DNA from: Telluria mixta
GTDB lineage: Bacteria; Pseudomonadota; Gammaproteobacteria; Burkholderiales; Burkholderiaceae_D
Direction of reading: 5' to 3'
Assembly (NCBI RefSeq): GCF_029223865.1
Contig: NZ_CP119520.1
Span: 4,154,001-4,218,000 of the forward strand
DNA length: 64,000 nucleotides
The notes under the pieces are model-generated. The model was given only the letters and a program-made list of their open reading frames with translations. It did not search any database and was not told where the DNA came from. The translations under genes were made by a program, and so were the position numbers. Shown here piece by piece: positions 1 to 8,182 of the stretch. Numbering within the stretch: position 1 is the first letter of the stretch; each line of letters opens with the position of its first letter.

Positions 1-964
1 CGTACGGGAAGGCGGTGAAGTCGTCGCGCTTGAACCAGTGCTTGTTGCCGGACACCGTTGCGAGCCAGTCCGGCGCCAGCTTGTACTCGAAGCGCAGGCC
101 GACGTTGCTGTCCTTCGTCGTGACGGGACGCGTCCACGGCTGGTCGTTCAGCAGCATCCTGGCCGACACGCCGGTCGGCAACGTCGTACCCTGGATCAGC
201 TGGAAGCCGGGCGCCGTGATCTGGGCCTTGCGCTGGTAATCCATGTCCAGCTGCAGAAGCGCATCCGGCGTGATCTGCCAGTCGAAGGCGGCGGACACGA
301 ACTGGCGGTCGCCGTTCGCGCCGCGCACGTACGGATGCAGGTCGGCGGCGGCCGCGTTGATGCGGTAGCCGAAACGGCGGTCCTCGAAGCGGCCGCCCAG
401 GTCCACGGTACCGTACAGGGTGCCGCGCTCGGACACTTCCACGGTCGCGGAGCGCAGCGGCGCATTCGTCGGGCGCTTGGTCACGTAGTTGACGATGCCG
501 CCCGGCGTGGCGATGCCGGCCGTCAGGCCCGCGAGGCCTTTCAGCACTTCGATGCGTTCCTTGTTCTCCAGCGGGATCTGGGTGTCGCCCGGGATCGCGA
601 AGCCGTCCTTGCGGTAGCTGTAGTTGTTGTCGAGGGCGAAGCCGCGGATCGAGAACTGCTCGGCATAGCCGACGGCGTTGTAGGCGTCGGCGACGGACGC
701 GTCGAAGCGCATCGCCTCGGTCGTCGAACGGATCGACAGGTCCTGCATCTGCGTGCGGCCGATGGCGGTGATGGAGGCCGGTGTGTCGAACAGCGACGCT
801 TCGCCGAACCCGCCGACGCTGGCGCGGTCGACGGCGATGAAGCGGTTGCCCGTCACGACGACTTCGGCGACGGGGCGGGTGTCTTGTACCTGCGCGTAGG
901 CGACGTGCGCGTACGCTTGCATCAGCGCGCAGGCCAGGATGGAGTACTTCAGTTGACGGTTCAT
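1..964 (-). CDS. TonB-dependent outer-membrane receptor (N-terminal part, probable thiamin-compound uptake)
   Basis: The first 321 residues of a TonB-dependent receptor are visible; the rest lies beyond the left edge. Residues 1 to about 24 form a signal peptide ending AYA. The plug domain follows, with the typical stretch TPASITAIGRTQMQDL and then GFAIPGDTQIPLENKERIEV and KGLAGLTAGIATPGGIVNYV, after which barrel strands begin. General annotation would call it a siderophore receptor of the FhuA/FoxA type. However, a TPP riboswitch precedes the gene on the same strand, so the ligand is more likely thiamin or a precursor (inference from regulation, not from residues). The start at 964 fits the signal peptide; a GAGC sequence lies 5 bases upstream. 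Confidence 0.9.
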   Translation of the reverse strand, partial: MNRQLKYSILACALMQAYAHVAYAQVQDTRPVAEVVVTGNRFIAVDRASVGGFGEASLFDTPASITAIGRTQMQDLSIRSTTEAMRFDASVADAYNAVGYAEQFSIRGFALDNNYSYRKDGFAIPGDTQIPLENKERIEVLKGLAGLTAGIATPGGIVNYVTKRPTNAPLRSATVEVSERGTLYGTVDLGGRFEDRRFGYRINAAAADLHPYVRGANGDRQFVSAAFDWQITPDALLQLDMDYQRKAQITAPGFQLIQGTTLPTGVSARMLLNDQPWTRPVTTKDSNVGLRFEYKLAPDWLATVSGNKHWFKRDDFTAFPY

Positions 965-1060
965 GGTTTGCTCGTTTTCGCGCGCCGGCAATGGGCGCGC
1001 TGCTTTTTTTAAAAGCCGGAGCCAACGGGGAGAAGGGCAAACAAGGATGGGAACTGCGTT

Positions 1061-1152
1061 GCGCTTTCCTTCGCTGGCATTATCCAGATCAGGTACGAAG
1101 GGTATCTCTCACCCGGGAAGCGAACTCCCAGGACCCCTAGCGAAGGCGCGAG
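1061..1152 (-). promoter_or_regulatory. TPP riboswitch (THI element)
   Basis: On the minus strand the conserved thi-box parts occur in order: a P1 arm CCTTCGCT, GGGTGAGAGATACCC, then ACCTGATCTGGATAATGCC, and the closing P1 arm AGCGAAGG. These match the universal TPP aptamer. It lies about 100 bases upstream of the TonB-receptor start and in the same orientation, so it should reduce receptor synthesis when TPP is plentiful. The leader between aptamer and start holds a 7-bp GC hairpin (980-1000), which may be part of the expression platform, but no U-run follows it on this strand. Confidence 0.95.
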
Positions 1153-1158
1153 TGTAGC

Positions 1159-1189
1159 ACAGACGCGCCCCATGGTGGTGCGTCTGTCA
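1159..1189 (-). repeat. Inverted repeat upstream of the riboswitch
   Basis: ACAGACGC and GCGTCTGT form perfect 8-bp arms around a short loop. No U-run follows on either strand. The repeat lies between the end of the DUF535 gene and the riboswitch. It could be a weak terminator for the former or an operator near the promoter of the latter. A TTGACA overlaps its outer arm and a TACACT lies just downstream on the minus strand, but their spacing of 28 bases is too long for one sigma-70 promoter. Confidence 0.4.
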
Positions 1190-1259
1190 ATAGACATGTT
1201 GTAAAGCGAATGGTTCCCGCACGAGGCCAGCGTGACGTCGCCGGCCCCGTTCATGCGGA

Positions 1260-2216
1260 TCAGGCCGGCTCGGGCACCGCCGCCGGATGCACCACATGCG
1301 CGCGCGCATGCAGCAGATGGCGCTGGATGACGGCGCGGGACGCGTCGCCGATCAGGCGCCAGTGCTCGCGCCGCAGCGCCGCGCGCTTGCGGTGCTTGGA
1401 CGGCATCTCGGACAGCGGCTTCACGTAGAACGGCAGCGGGATCAGATAGCCGTCGCGGCCAGGCATCTCCTCGCCGCCGAGGATCTTCCAGAAGCCGTCA
1501 TACGCGTTGGCGAAATGTTTTTCCGGATCGGGATCGTAGGCGATATGCGCGTCGCTGCGGATTGCGACCACTTTGTCCATGCCGAGCGCCAGTGCGATGC
1601 CCTGCATGGCTGCGAAGCAAAAGAAACTGGGCGAGTTGTTCGGGAAGACGCGCTCGAACGCTTCGAACGCGGCGCCGGAATCGATCCAGCGGCCCTGGTT
1701 GCGCGCGATGAACGCGACGACGGGCATGTCGACGCCCACCATGTCGCCTTCGAGCCAGCTGAAGGAGAGGCGGTGCAGGCATTTGCCGTCCGCGATGAGG
1801 GCGAGAGTCAGGTCGCCTTCGGCATTGCTGCGCGAGGCCATCTCGAGCTGGATCATGAAGGTGCTGCCGTCATCCTGGTGGTGCCACAGGGGCAGGCCGC
1901 GCTGGCCGTAGACGGCGTCCAGGTAGCCGTCGTTGAACGTCGTTTCCTCGAACCGGTAGTGGCTCAGCACGGCCTGCACGCGCTGGCGCGGACTCAAGCC
2001 CTTGATGAGGTAATCGCGGTGACTGAGGTGATGGAACAGGTCCTCGCTGGCGTCTTTCGCGACGTGGTTGCGGTAGACGCCGAGCTGGCACAGCGCGCGG
2101 TGGTCGCGGTAATACGCCAGCACGCGCAGGCTGCGCGCGATGCACAGCACCCACGACGACAGGCTGTGCTGGCGGCGACGGGCCATCCAGTGTTTGGTCA
2201 GGTGAGCGAAAATCAT
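1260..2216 (-). CDS. DUF535 (VirK/YbjX) family protein
   Basis: This 318-residue protein resembles the VirK/YbjX (DUF535) family across its length, with recognisable blocks HHLSHRDYLIKGLSPRQR, FEETTFNDGYLDAVYG and a C-terminal basic segment (KHRKRAALRREHWRLIGD). Members are linked to envelope stress and antimicrobial-peptide resistance in enterobacteria and lack a known enzymatic activity. It has no signal peptide or clear membrane segment. The start is supported by GGAG at good spacing. It is transcribed alone toward the riboswitch region. The family call is from sequence pattern recognition; the role here is not shown. Confidence 0.75.
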   Translation of the reverse strand: MIFAHLTKHWMARRRQHSLSSWVLCIARSLRVLAYYRDHRALCQLGVYRNHVAKDASEDLFHHLSHRDYLIKGLSPRQRVQAVLSHYRFEETTFNDGYLDAVYGQRGLPLWHHQDDGSTFMIQLEMASRSNAEGDLTLALIADGKCLHRLSFSWLEGDMVGVDMPVVAFIARNQGRWIDSGAAFEAFERVFPNNSPSFFCFAAMQGIALALGMDKVVAIRSDAHIAYDPDPEKHFANAYDGFWKILGGEEMPGRDGYLIPLPFYVKPLSEMPSKHRKRAALRREHWRLIGDASRAVIQRHLLHARAHVVHPAAVPEPA

Positions 2217-2465
2217 GATGCGCTCCGGGCAATCGTTATCGGTGAATTCGTCTTGTGTAGCTTGCTTAACGGGAATGAATCGTTCAGCAAGTCAAGATCG
2301 GAGCCTCCGATGCCCCATCCCGTTATCAATTCTTGTTTTCATGTCTCTCTTTTTATTAATCTTTTGTCAGGCAAGCGCCAGACGCAAGACTAGCACGATT
2401 GCCGCGCCGAACATCAAAATCCTGCTCGATAATTGAGTCAGACCGAACAAGATGAGGAGCGTGGC

Positions 2466-3173
2466 ATGGTGTATGAACTTTTTTATTGGCCGAGCATCCA
2501 GGGCCGCGGCGAATTCGTGCGCCTGGCGCTGGAAGAAGCAGGGGTGCAGTACGTGGACGTGGCGCGCGAGCCGGGCGGCATGGGGCGCATGATCGCGGCG
2601 ATGGACGGCGCCGACCACCCGTCGTTCGCGCCGCCGTTCCTGAAGGCGGGCGACGTGACGGTGGGCCAGACCGCCAACATCCTGATGTTCCTGGGCGAGC
2701 GCCACGGCCTGGCGCCGCAGGATGTGCAAGGTAAATTTTGGGTGAACCAGATCCAGCTGACCATTGCCGACCTGGTGGCCGAGACGCACGACACGCACCA
2801 CCCGATCGCGACGTCGCTGTATTTCGAGGACCAGCGCCCGGAAGCGAAGCGCCGGTCGGCCGATTTCATCGACACGCGCATCCCGAAATTCTTCGACTGG
2901 TTCGAGAACATCCTGGCCCGGCCCGAGCCGAAGGATTATCTGCTGGGGGACACGGTCACGTATGCGGACTTGTCGCTGTTCCAGCTCGTCGCGGGCCTGC
3001 GCTACGCCTTCCCCAAGGCGCTGGGCCGCGTCGACGCGGGCTATCCGCTGCTGACGGCCCTGCACGACCGGGTGGCCGCACGGCCGCGCATCGCGGCCTA
3101 TCTGAAATCGCCGCGGCGGATTCCCTTCAACGAGGAAGGGATCTTCCGCCACTATAAAGAGCTGGATAAATAA
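2466..3173 (+). CDS. Glutathione S-transferase
   Basis: A 235-residue cytosolic GST. The N-terminal thioredoxin-like half begins YELFYWPSIQGRGEFVRLAL; the early Tyr and the R-G-E-F-V-R-L helix resemble the alpha/sigma-type fold, where Tyr activates glutathione. The GSH-binding turn is around VGQTANILMFLG. The all-helical C-terminal half contains DYLLGDTVTYADLSLFQLV, the N-capping motif of GSTs. A TTG start 11 codons upstream is possible, but the ATG used here has GAGGAG at a good distance and starts directly on the first beta strand. The gene stands alone and faces away from the DUF535 gene. Substrate unknown. Confidence 0.85.
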   Translation: MVYELFYWPSIQGRGEFVRLALEEAGVQYVDVAREPGGMGRMIAAMDGADHPSFAPPFLKAGDVTVGQTANILMFLGERHGLAPQDVQGKFWVNQIQLTIADLVAETHDTHHPIATSLYFEDQRPEAKRRSADFIDTRIPKFFDWFENILARPEPKDYLLGDTVTYADLSLFQLVAGLRYAFPKALGRVDAGYPLLTALHDRVAARPRIAAYLKSPRRIPFNEEGIFRHYKELDK

Positions 3174-3179
3174 GCGCCG

Positions 3180-3983
3180 TCAGTCCCACGCCGGCGCGAA
3201 GTCGGGGCTGACGAGGCGCTCGCCCCGGTCCAGCGCATCGATGGCGGCGATGTCCTGCCGCGACAGGATCAGGTCGCGGGCCCGCAGGTTGCTCTCCAGG
3301 TTCGTACGCTGCGTCGACGACGGGATCACGGCATGGCCCTTCGCCATCGACCACGCCAGCGCCACCTGGGCCGGCGTCGCGCCGTGCGCCTGCGCGATGC
3401 GGGCGATGGTGGGGTCTTCCATCACCTTGCCGTAGGCGAGCGGCATGTACGCGGTCAGGTGGATGCCGGCATCGACCATGAACGCATCCAGCGCGCGGTT
3501 CTGCAGGAACGGATGCAGCTCGACCTGGTTCGTCGCGATGTTGTCCGCGCCCACGGCGGCGATGGCGTCGCGGAGCAGGGCGATCGGGAAGTTCGATACG
3601 CCGATGGCACGCGTCAGTCCGGCCTCGCGCGCGGCCAGCAGCGCTTCCATCGATTCCGCGACGGACACCGCGGCGCCGGGCGACGGCCAGTGGATCAGCG
3701 TGAGGTCGACATAGTCGGTACGCAGCTTGGCCAGGCTGTCTTCGAGGCTGGCGCGCAGGCGGCTTGCTGCCAGGTTCTCCGTCCAGATCTTGGTGGTGAC
3801 GAAGACGTCGGCGCGGGGCACGCCGGATTCTGCCAGGGCTTGCCCGACCTCGGCCTCGTTGCCGTAGATCTGCGCCGTGTCGACGTGACGGTAGCCCAGG
3901 TCCAGGCCGGTGGCGACGGCATCGATGGCCTGTCGTTCCTTCAGGCGGAACGTGCCGAGGCCCAGTTGCGGAATAGTGTGCAT
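3180..3983 (-). CDS. Aldo/keto reductase, DkgB-like
   Basis: A 267-residue NADPH-dependent aldo/keto reductase. The TIM-barrel signatures are in order: [30 protein letters not shown] containing catalytic Asp and Tyr, the catalytic Lys in TTKIW, LIHWPSP containing the active-site His, and IGVSNF. The C-terminal coenzyme region reads [15 protein letters not shown]. It is closest in pattern to 2,5-diketo-D-gluconate reductase B (DkgB/YafB), a broad methylglyoxal and beta-keto ester reductase. AAAGGA precedes the chosen ATG. It begins 16 bases after the stop of the MFS gene, so the two are likely co-transcribed. Confidence 0.85.
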   Translation of the reverse strand: MHTIPQLGLGTFRLKERQAIDAVATGLDLGYRHVDTAQIYGNEAEVGQALAESGVPRADVFVTTKIWTENLAASRLRASLEDSLAKLRTDYVDLTLIHWPSPGAAVSVAESMEALLAAREAGLTRAIGVSNFPIALLRDAIAAVGADNIATNQVELHPFLQNRALDAFMVDAGIHLTAYMPLAYGKVMEDPTIARIAQAHGATPAQVALAWSMAKGHAVIPSSTQRTNLESNLRARDLILSRQDIAAIDALDRGERLVSPDFAPAWD

Positions 3984-3999
3984 GGTGTTTCCTTTCAAT

Positions 4000-5208
4000 T
4001 CAATGCATGGCGACGGCGCGTTCGCCGCGGGTGGCGTGCTGCGGCGCCGGGTCGCGCCGGTCCAGCCAGCCGGCCAGCGTGGTGAGGGCGAGGGCGCCGA
4101 TGACGATCAGGCCGCCGATCCACGGCGTGTGCATCAGGCCGAGGTGTGCGACGATCAGGCCACCGCCCCACGCGCCGATGGCGATGCCGACGTTGAACGC
4201 GGCGATGTTCAGGCCCGACGCGACGTCGACGGCACCGGGTGCATCGCGCTCGGCGCGCTGCACGACGTAAACCTGCAGGCCCGGCACGTTGCCGAAGGCG
4301 ACGGCGCCCCAGGCCAGTACGGTGACGAGGACGGCGATCTTGTTCGCGGCCGTAAACTCCAGGACGAACAGCACGGCGGCCAGCAGCGCGAACACGATCT
4401 GCAGGGCGCGCACGGGGCCCTTGCGGTCCGCCAGCCTGCCGCCCCAGATATTGCCGAAGGCGACCGACACGCCGTACACGAGCATCACGAGGCCCACGCT
4501 GTTCGACGAGAAGCCGGCAACCTGTTCGAGGATCGGTGCAAGGTACGTAAAGGCGATGAACGAGCCGCCGTAGCCCAGGGTCGTCATCGCATACACGAGC
4601 AGCAGGCGCGGTTTCTTCAGCACCGACAGCTGCGTGAGGAGGCTCGACGGCTTGCTGCCGGCGATGCCGCGCGGGACGAGCAGGGCGATGCCGGCGAATG
4701 CGATCACGCCCAGCAGCGCGACGGCCAGGAACGTCATCTGCCAGCCGAAGTGCTGGCCGATGAACGTCCCGAGCGGCACGCCCGTCACGAGGGCCACGGT
4801 CAGGCCGCTGAACATCAGGGCGATGGCGCTGGCCGCTTTTTCCTTGGCCACGAGGCTCGTGGCGATCGTCGAACCGATCGAGAAGAAAACGCCGTGCGCG
4901 AGGCCCGTCAGCACGCGCGCGGCCATCAGGGCGGCGTAGCCGGGGGCCATCCACGCGGTCAGGTTACCGGCCGTGAACAGCAGCATGAGGCCGAGCAGCA
5001 GCGTCTTGCGCTGCATGCGGCCGGTGAGGGCGGTCAGCACCGGTGCGCCGATGGCGACGCCCAGCGCGTACAGGCTCACGAGCAGGCCGGCGGACGGCAC
5101 GGATACATGCAGGCTGGATGCGATGGTGGGGATCAGGCCGACGATCACGAATTCCGTCGTGCCGATGGCGAAAGCGCTCAGTGTGAGGGCCCAAAGTGCG
5201 AGTGGCAT
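4000..5208 (-). CDS. MFS transporter, DHA1 family (AraJ/YdhP type)
   Basis: A 402-residue major facilitator with about 12 membrane segments. It opens with [25 protein letters not shown], the pattern typical of the AraJ/YdhP/NepI group of drug and sugar effluxers, and carries the loop 2-3 motif as [13 protein letters not shown]. The export motif region around [20 protein letters not shown] is present. AAGGATAAC precedes the ATG. It is upstream of, and probably co-transcribed with, the aldo/keto reductase, which suggests export of a reduced aldehyde or similar small compound (inference). Its promoter region contains a REPIN-like element. Confidence 0.85.
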   Translation of the reverse strand: MPLALWALTLSAFAIGTTEFVIVGLIPTIASSLHVSVPSAGLLVSLYALGVAIGAPVLTALTGRMQRKTLLLGLMLLFTAGNLTAWMAPGYAALMAARVLTGLAHGVFFSIGSTIATSLVAKEKAASAIALMFSGLTVALVTGVPLGTFIGQHFGWQMTFLAVALLGVIAFAGIALLVPRGIAGSKPSSLLTQLSVLKKPRLLLVYAMTTLGYGGSFIAFTYLAPILEQVAGFSSNSVGLVMLVYGVSVAFGNIWGGRLADRKGPVRALQIVFALLAAVLFVLEFTAANKIAVLVTVLAWGAVAFGNVPGLQVYVVQRAERDAPGAVDVASGLNIAAFNVGIAIGAWGGGLIVAHLGLMHTPWIGGLIVIGALALTTLAGWLDRRDPAPQHATRGERAVAMH

Positions 5209-5225
5209 ATCGTTATCCTTAAAAA

Positions 5226-5323
5226 GCCGTCATCCCCGCGAAGGCGGGGATCCAAGTTCTGCGTGCGTCGTGGCGATGCTTGCGAAATTGGGCCCCCGCC
5301 TTCGCGGGGGCGACGTTGGTTGC
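5226..5323. repeat. REPIN-like element, copy 1 (paired inverted palindromes)
   Basis: Two GC-rich palindromic units lie in opposite orientation: CGTCATCCCCGCGAAGGCGG near the left end and, read on the other strand, CGTCGCCCCCGCGAAGGCGG at the right end. They are separated by about 40 bases. Related pairs occur at 26764-26861 and 32464-32590. The element lies in the divergent promoter region between the MFS and LysR genes. Confidence 0.7.
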
Positions 5324-5402
5324 GTCGAAGGTGCATTCTCTCCGGCCGGTCTACAAAGAAAAACCCGTCGCCGTACAATAGACTTTTGACCTGGGAGCAA
5401 AG

Positions 5403-6299
5403 ATGCTGGACGTGGGCGCGTTGATTGCATTCGTCGCCGTGATCGACACGGGTTCGTTTTCCAACGCGGCGCAGCAACTGGGGCAGACGCCATCCGGCGT
5501 GTCGCGCACCATTGCGCGCCTGGAGCAGCAGCTCGGCATGACCCTCATCCACCGCACGACGCGCCGCCTCGACCTCACCGAGGAAGGCAGCTGGCTGCTG
5601 GCCCGCGCGCGCCGCATCCTCGCCGAGCTGGAAGAGACGGAATCGCAGGCCGCCCTCGCGCGTGCGCAACCCGCGGGCCTCGTGCGCGTGAACGCGGCGA
5701 CGCCGACCCTGGACCACCTGATCGCGCCGCAGCTGGCGGCCTTTTTCGATGCGTACCCCCAGGTGCAGGTGGAACTCACGAGCGGCGAGACCGTCGTCGA
5801 CCTGATCGAGGAAAAGGCCGACGTCGCCATCCGCATCGGCCACCTGGCCGACTCCACGCTGAATGCCCGCCGCCTGGGCCGCAGCCGCATCCGCGTGCTG
5901 GCCGCCCCCGGCTACCTCGAACGCCATGGCGTACCACAGCGCGTGGAAGACCTGGCAAAGCACCGCCTGGCCGGCTTCGTCGCGCCCGCGTCGCTGAACA
6001 CGTGGCCGCTGCGCGCGGGAACCGAAGAAGGCTGGCGCATCGCGCCGCACGTGACGGCCACCAGCGGCGGGACCGTCCGCCACCTCGCGCTGCAGGGCGC
6101 GGGCATCGTCAGCCTGTCCGACTTTCTCACACGCGCCGACATCGCCGCGGGCCGCCTCGTGCCGGTGCTGGAGGAGGCGGCGCTGCCGTGGACCCAGCCC
6201 GTGTGGGCCGTGTTCTACAAGCAGGGCGCGCTGGCGCCGCGCGTAAAGGCGTTCGTCGACTTCCTGGCCGATCGGCTGGCCGGCGTGCTCGAACCCTGA
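5403..6299 (+). CDS. LysR-family transcriptional regulator
   Basis: A 298-residue LysR regulator. The N-terminal winged helix (residues 1-60) shows LIAFVAVIDTGSFSNAAQQL followed by TPSGVSRTIARLEQQLGMTL and LDLTEEG. The periplasmic-binding-protein-like effector domain follows from about residue 90. It is of the AaeR/YafC-like subgroup with the FVDFLADRLAG ending. GGGAGC lies before the ATG, and a TACAAT at 5376 may be the -10 box. It is divergent from the MFS exporter and 25 bases upstream of phzF-like, so it could control either or both. The effector is unknown. Confidence 0.88.
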   Translation: MLDVGALIAFVAVIDTGSFSNAAQQLGQTPSGVSRTIARLEQQLGMTLIHRTTRRLDLTEEGSWLLARARRILAELEETESQAALARAQPAGLVRVNAATPTLDHLIAPQLAAFFDAYPQVQVELTSGETVVDLIEEKADVAIRIGHLADSTLNARRLGRSRIRVLAAPGYLERHGVPQRVEDLAKHRLAGFVAPASLNTWPLRAGTEEGWRIAPHVTATSGGTVRHLALQGAGIVSLSDFLTRADIAAGRLVPVLEEAALPWTQPVWAVFYKQGALAPRVKAFVDFLADRLAGVLEP

Positions 6300-6324
6300 T
6301 CATTCACCCCAACAAGGAGACCGC

Positions 6325-7176
6325 ATGACCATCACGACCTCGCACATCCTTCGTATCGCCGCATTCTCGGACGGCGACGCCGGCGGCAATCCGGCCGGCG
6401 TCTGGATCGGAGAGTCTCTCCCGCCGGCGGACGAGATGCAGCGCCTGGCCCACGCGGTCGGTTACTCGGAGACGGTGTTCGCGGCGCAGGAAGGGGAGGG
6501 CTGGCGCGTGCGCTATTTCTCGCCGGCGTTCGAAGTGCCGTTCTGCGGCCACGCGACGATCGCACTCGGCGCCGCACTGGCCCGGCGCGAGGGTGACGGC
6601 GTGTATGCCCTGGCCCTGAACGATGCCGGCATCACGGTCGAAGGACGGCGCGAAGGGGAACGGGTAGCCGCCGCGCTGCAATCGCCGCCGACGTGGAGCC
6701 GGCCGGCCACGCCGGAGCTTGTCGCGGAGGCATTGTTGTTGTTCGGTTACCACGATGCGGACCTCGACCCGCGCATTCCGCCCGGCCTCGCACACGCGGG
6801 CGCGAACCACCTCGTTCTGGCGCTGGCCAGCCGCGACCTGCTGGCCGCCATGCGCTACGACCTGGAGGCCGGCCGTGCGCTGATGGCGAAATACGGCCTG
6901 ACGACGATCGTGCTGGCCTATGTTGAAACGCCGCAACGTTTTCATACCCGCAATCCATTCGCCATCGGGGGCGTCTACGAGGACCCGGCCACGGGTGCGG
7001 GGACGGCCGCGCTGGCCGGGTATTTACGCGACCTCGGCTGGCCGCACGGCGGCGCCATCGACGTCGTGCAGGGCGAGGACATGGGAATGCGGTCGTTATT
7101 GCATGCCGAAATCGGTCCGGAACAGGGCGGTTCGATCCGCGTTAGCGGGACGGCAAGAATGTTGGTGAAAGACTAA
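6325..7176 (+). CDS. PhzF-family isomerase/epimerase-like protein
   Basis: A 283-residue member of the PhzF/DapF-fold family. Family marks are AFSDGDAGGNPAGVWIG, the catalytic-region Glu in VGYSETVFA, and FCGHATIALGAAL; the second half has GGVYEDPATGAGTAALAGYL and a closing IRVSGTARML. PhzF itself isomerises DHHA in phenazine synthesis, but most homologues of this kind lie outside phenazine clusters and their substrates are unknown; no phz genes are nearby. AAGGAG precedes the ATG. It follows the LysR gene closely and is probably in the same transcript. Confidence 0.85.
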   Translation: MTITTSHILRIAAFSDGDAGGNPAGVWIGESLPPADEMQRLAHAVGYSETVFAAQEGEGWRVRYFSPAFEVPFCGHATIALGAALARREGDGVYALALNDAGITVEGRREGERVAAALQSPPTWSRPATPELVAEALLLFGYHDADLDPRIPPGLAHAGANHLVLALASRDLLAAMRYDLEAGRALMAKYGLTTIVLAYVETPQRFHTRNPFAIGGVYEDPATGAGTAALAGYLRDLGWPHGGAIDVVQGEDMGMRSLLHAEIGPEQGGSIRVSGTARMLVKD

Positions 7177-7308
7177 TGAAATTGATCATGATTTATTGAA
7201 AATTGAAATAGGGGCAAAAGACACGCTTTTTCGACAAATTGTTAACCCCTGCAACGTTGATAAAGTTCAAAGCACGATACGTTTCTGAACATCAACACAG
7301 GAGTCAAC

Positions 7309-8082
7309 ATGGAAATGCGCCACCCCGGCGTTCTTCGCCCCGTCATGACAGCCCCCGCCGGGTTCGCGGGCAAGCCGACCGAACGCCTGCCCTTTACCAT
7401 CCGCCGCGTCGACAACGAAGCCGACTTGTGGAAAGCCGTCCGCGTGCGTCACGCGGCCTATGCGCGCCACGTCCCGGACTTCGCGCGCCAGCTCGGCCAG
7501 CCCGAATCTTCTGACTACGGCGACGACGCAATCGTTTTCCTCGCCGAATCCAAGCTGGACGGCGCCCCGCTGGGCACGGCCCGCATGCAGACGAACCTGC
7601 ATGAGACGCTGCACGTCGAAGAGTCCGTCGAGCTGCCCGACTGGCTGCGTGGCCAGCCCCTGGCCGAGATGAGTCGCCTGGGCGTGGACAACGGCCGTAT
7701 CGGACGCATGGTCAAGACCGCGCTGTTGAAGGCCGGCGTCATGTATTGCCAGCAGAACGGCATCCACTGGGCGCTGGCGACGGGGCGCGCGCCGATCGAC
7801 CGCCAGTACGAGCAGCTGACCTTCGTCGACGTCTTCCCGGAAGTGGGCTTCGTCCCGCTGCGCCACGTGGGCAATATTCCGCACCGGATCATGGCGTTCG
7901 ACATCACGACGATCGAGGAACGCTGGACGGCCGCGCAGCACCCGCTGCTGAACTTCTTCTGCCACACGCACCATCCGGATATCGACGTCAGCGGCCGGGC
8001 CGGCGTGCGGCCGCCCCTGCCCAATGCGGGTCGTACGGGTGTTGTAAGGCAGGCATCGGATTGGCATGAACTTGTTGCCTGA
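7309..8082 (+). CDS. FeeM-like N-acyl amino acid synthase (GNAT fold)
   Basis: A 257-residue protein with the FeeM-type acyltransferase pattern: a start in YTIRR style (FTIRRVDNEADLWKAVRVRH), AYARHVPDFARQLG, the strand DDAIVFLAESK, GTARMQTN, and LAEMSRLGVDN, then a helix rich in small residues. FeeM enzymes join an acyl chain from acyl-ACP to an amino acid such as tyrosine, and related proteins often sit beside exosortase or c-di-GMP genes. GGAG precedes the ATG. It is followed 100 bases later by a GGDEF/EAL protein. The product is unknown; the family call is by motif recognition. Confidence 0.75.
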   Translation: MEMRHPGVLRPVMTAPAGFAGKPTERLPFTIRRVDNEADLWKAVRVRHAAYARHVPDFARQLGQPESSDYGDDAIVFLAESKLDGAPLGTARMQTNLHETLHVEESVELPDWLRGQPLAEMSRLGVDNGRIGRMVKTALLKAGVMYCQQNGIHWALATGRAPIDRQYEQLTFVDVFPEVGFVPLRHVGNIPHRIMAFDITTIEERWTAAQHPLLNFFCHTHHPDIDVSGRAGVRPPLPNAGRTGVVRQASDWHELVA

Positions 8083-8182
8083 TCCATTAATTGCATGACG
8101 GCACTACTGTAAAGCTGTATCCTTGCGAGACAATAATGGCCGCCCGCGCCAACGGGCCGCATTACGAGCTTCGCAGATACTC

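Noticed and set aside
1159..1189. Inverted repeat as the terminator of the DUF535 gene
   Set aside because: The stem is good but there is no U-run on the minus strand; kept only as an unassigned repeat.
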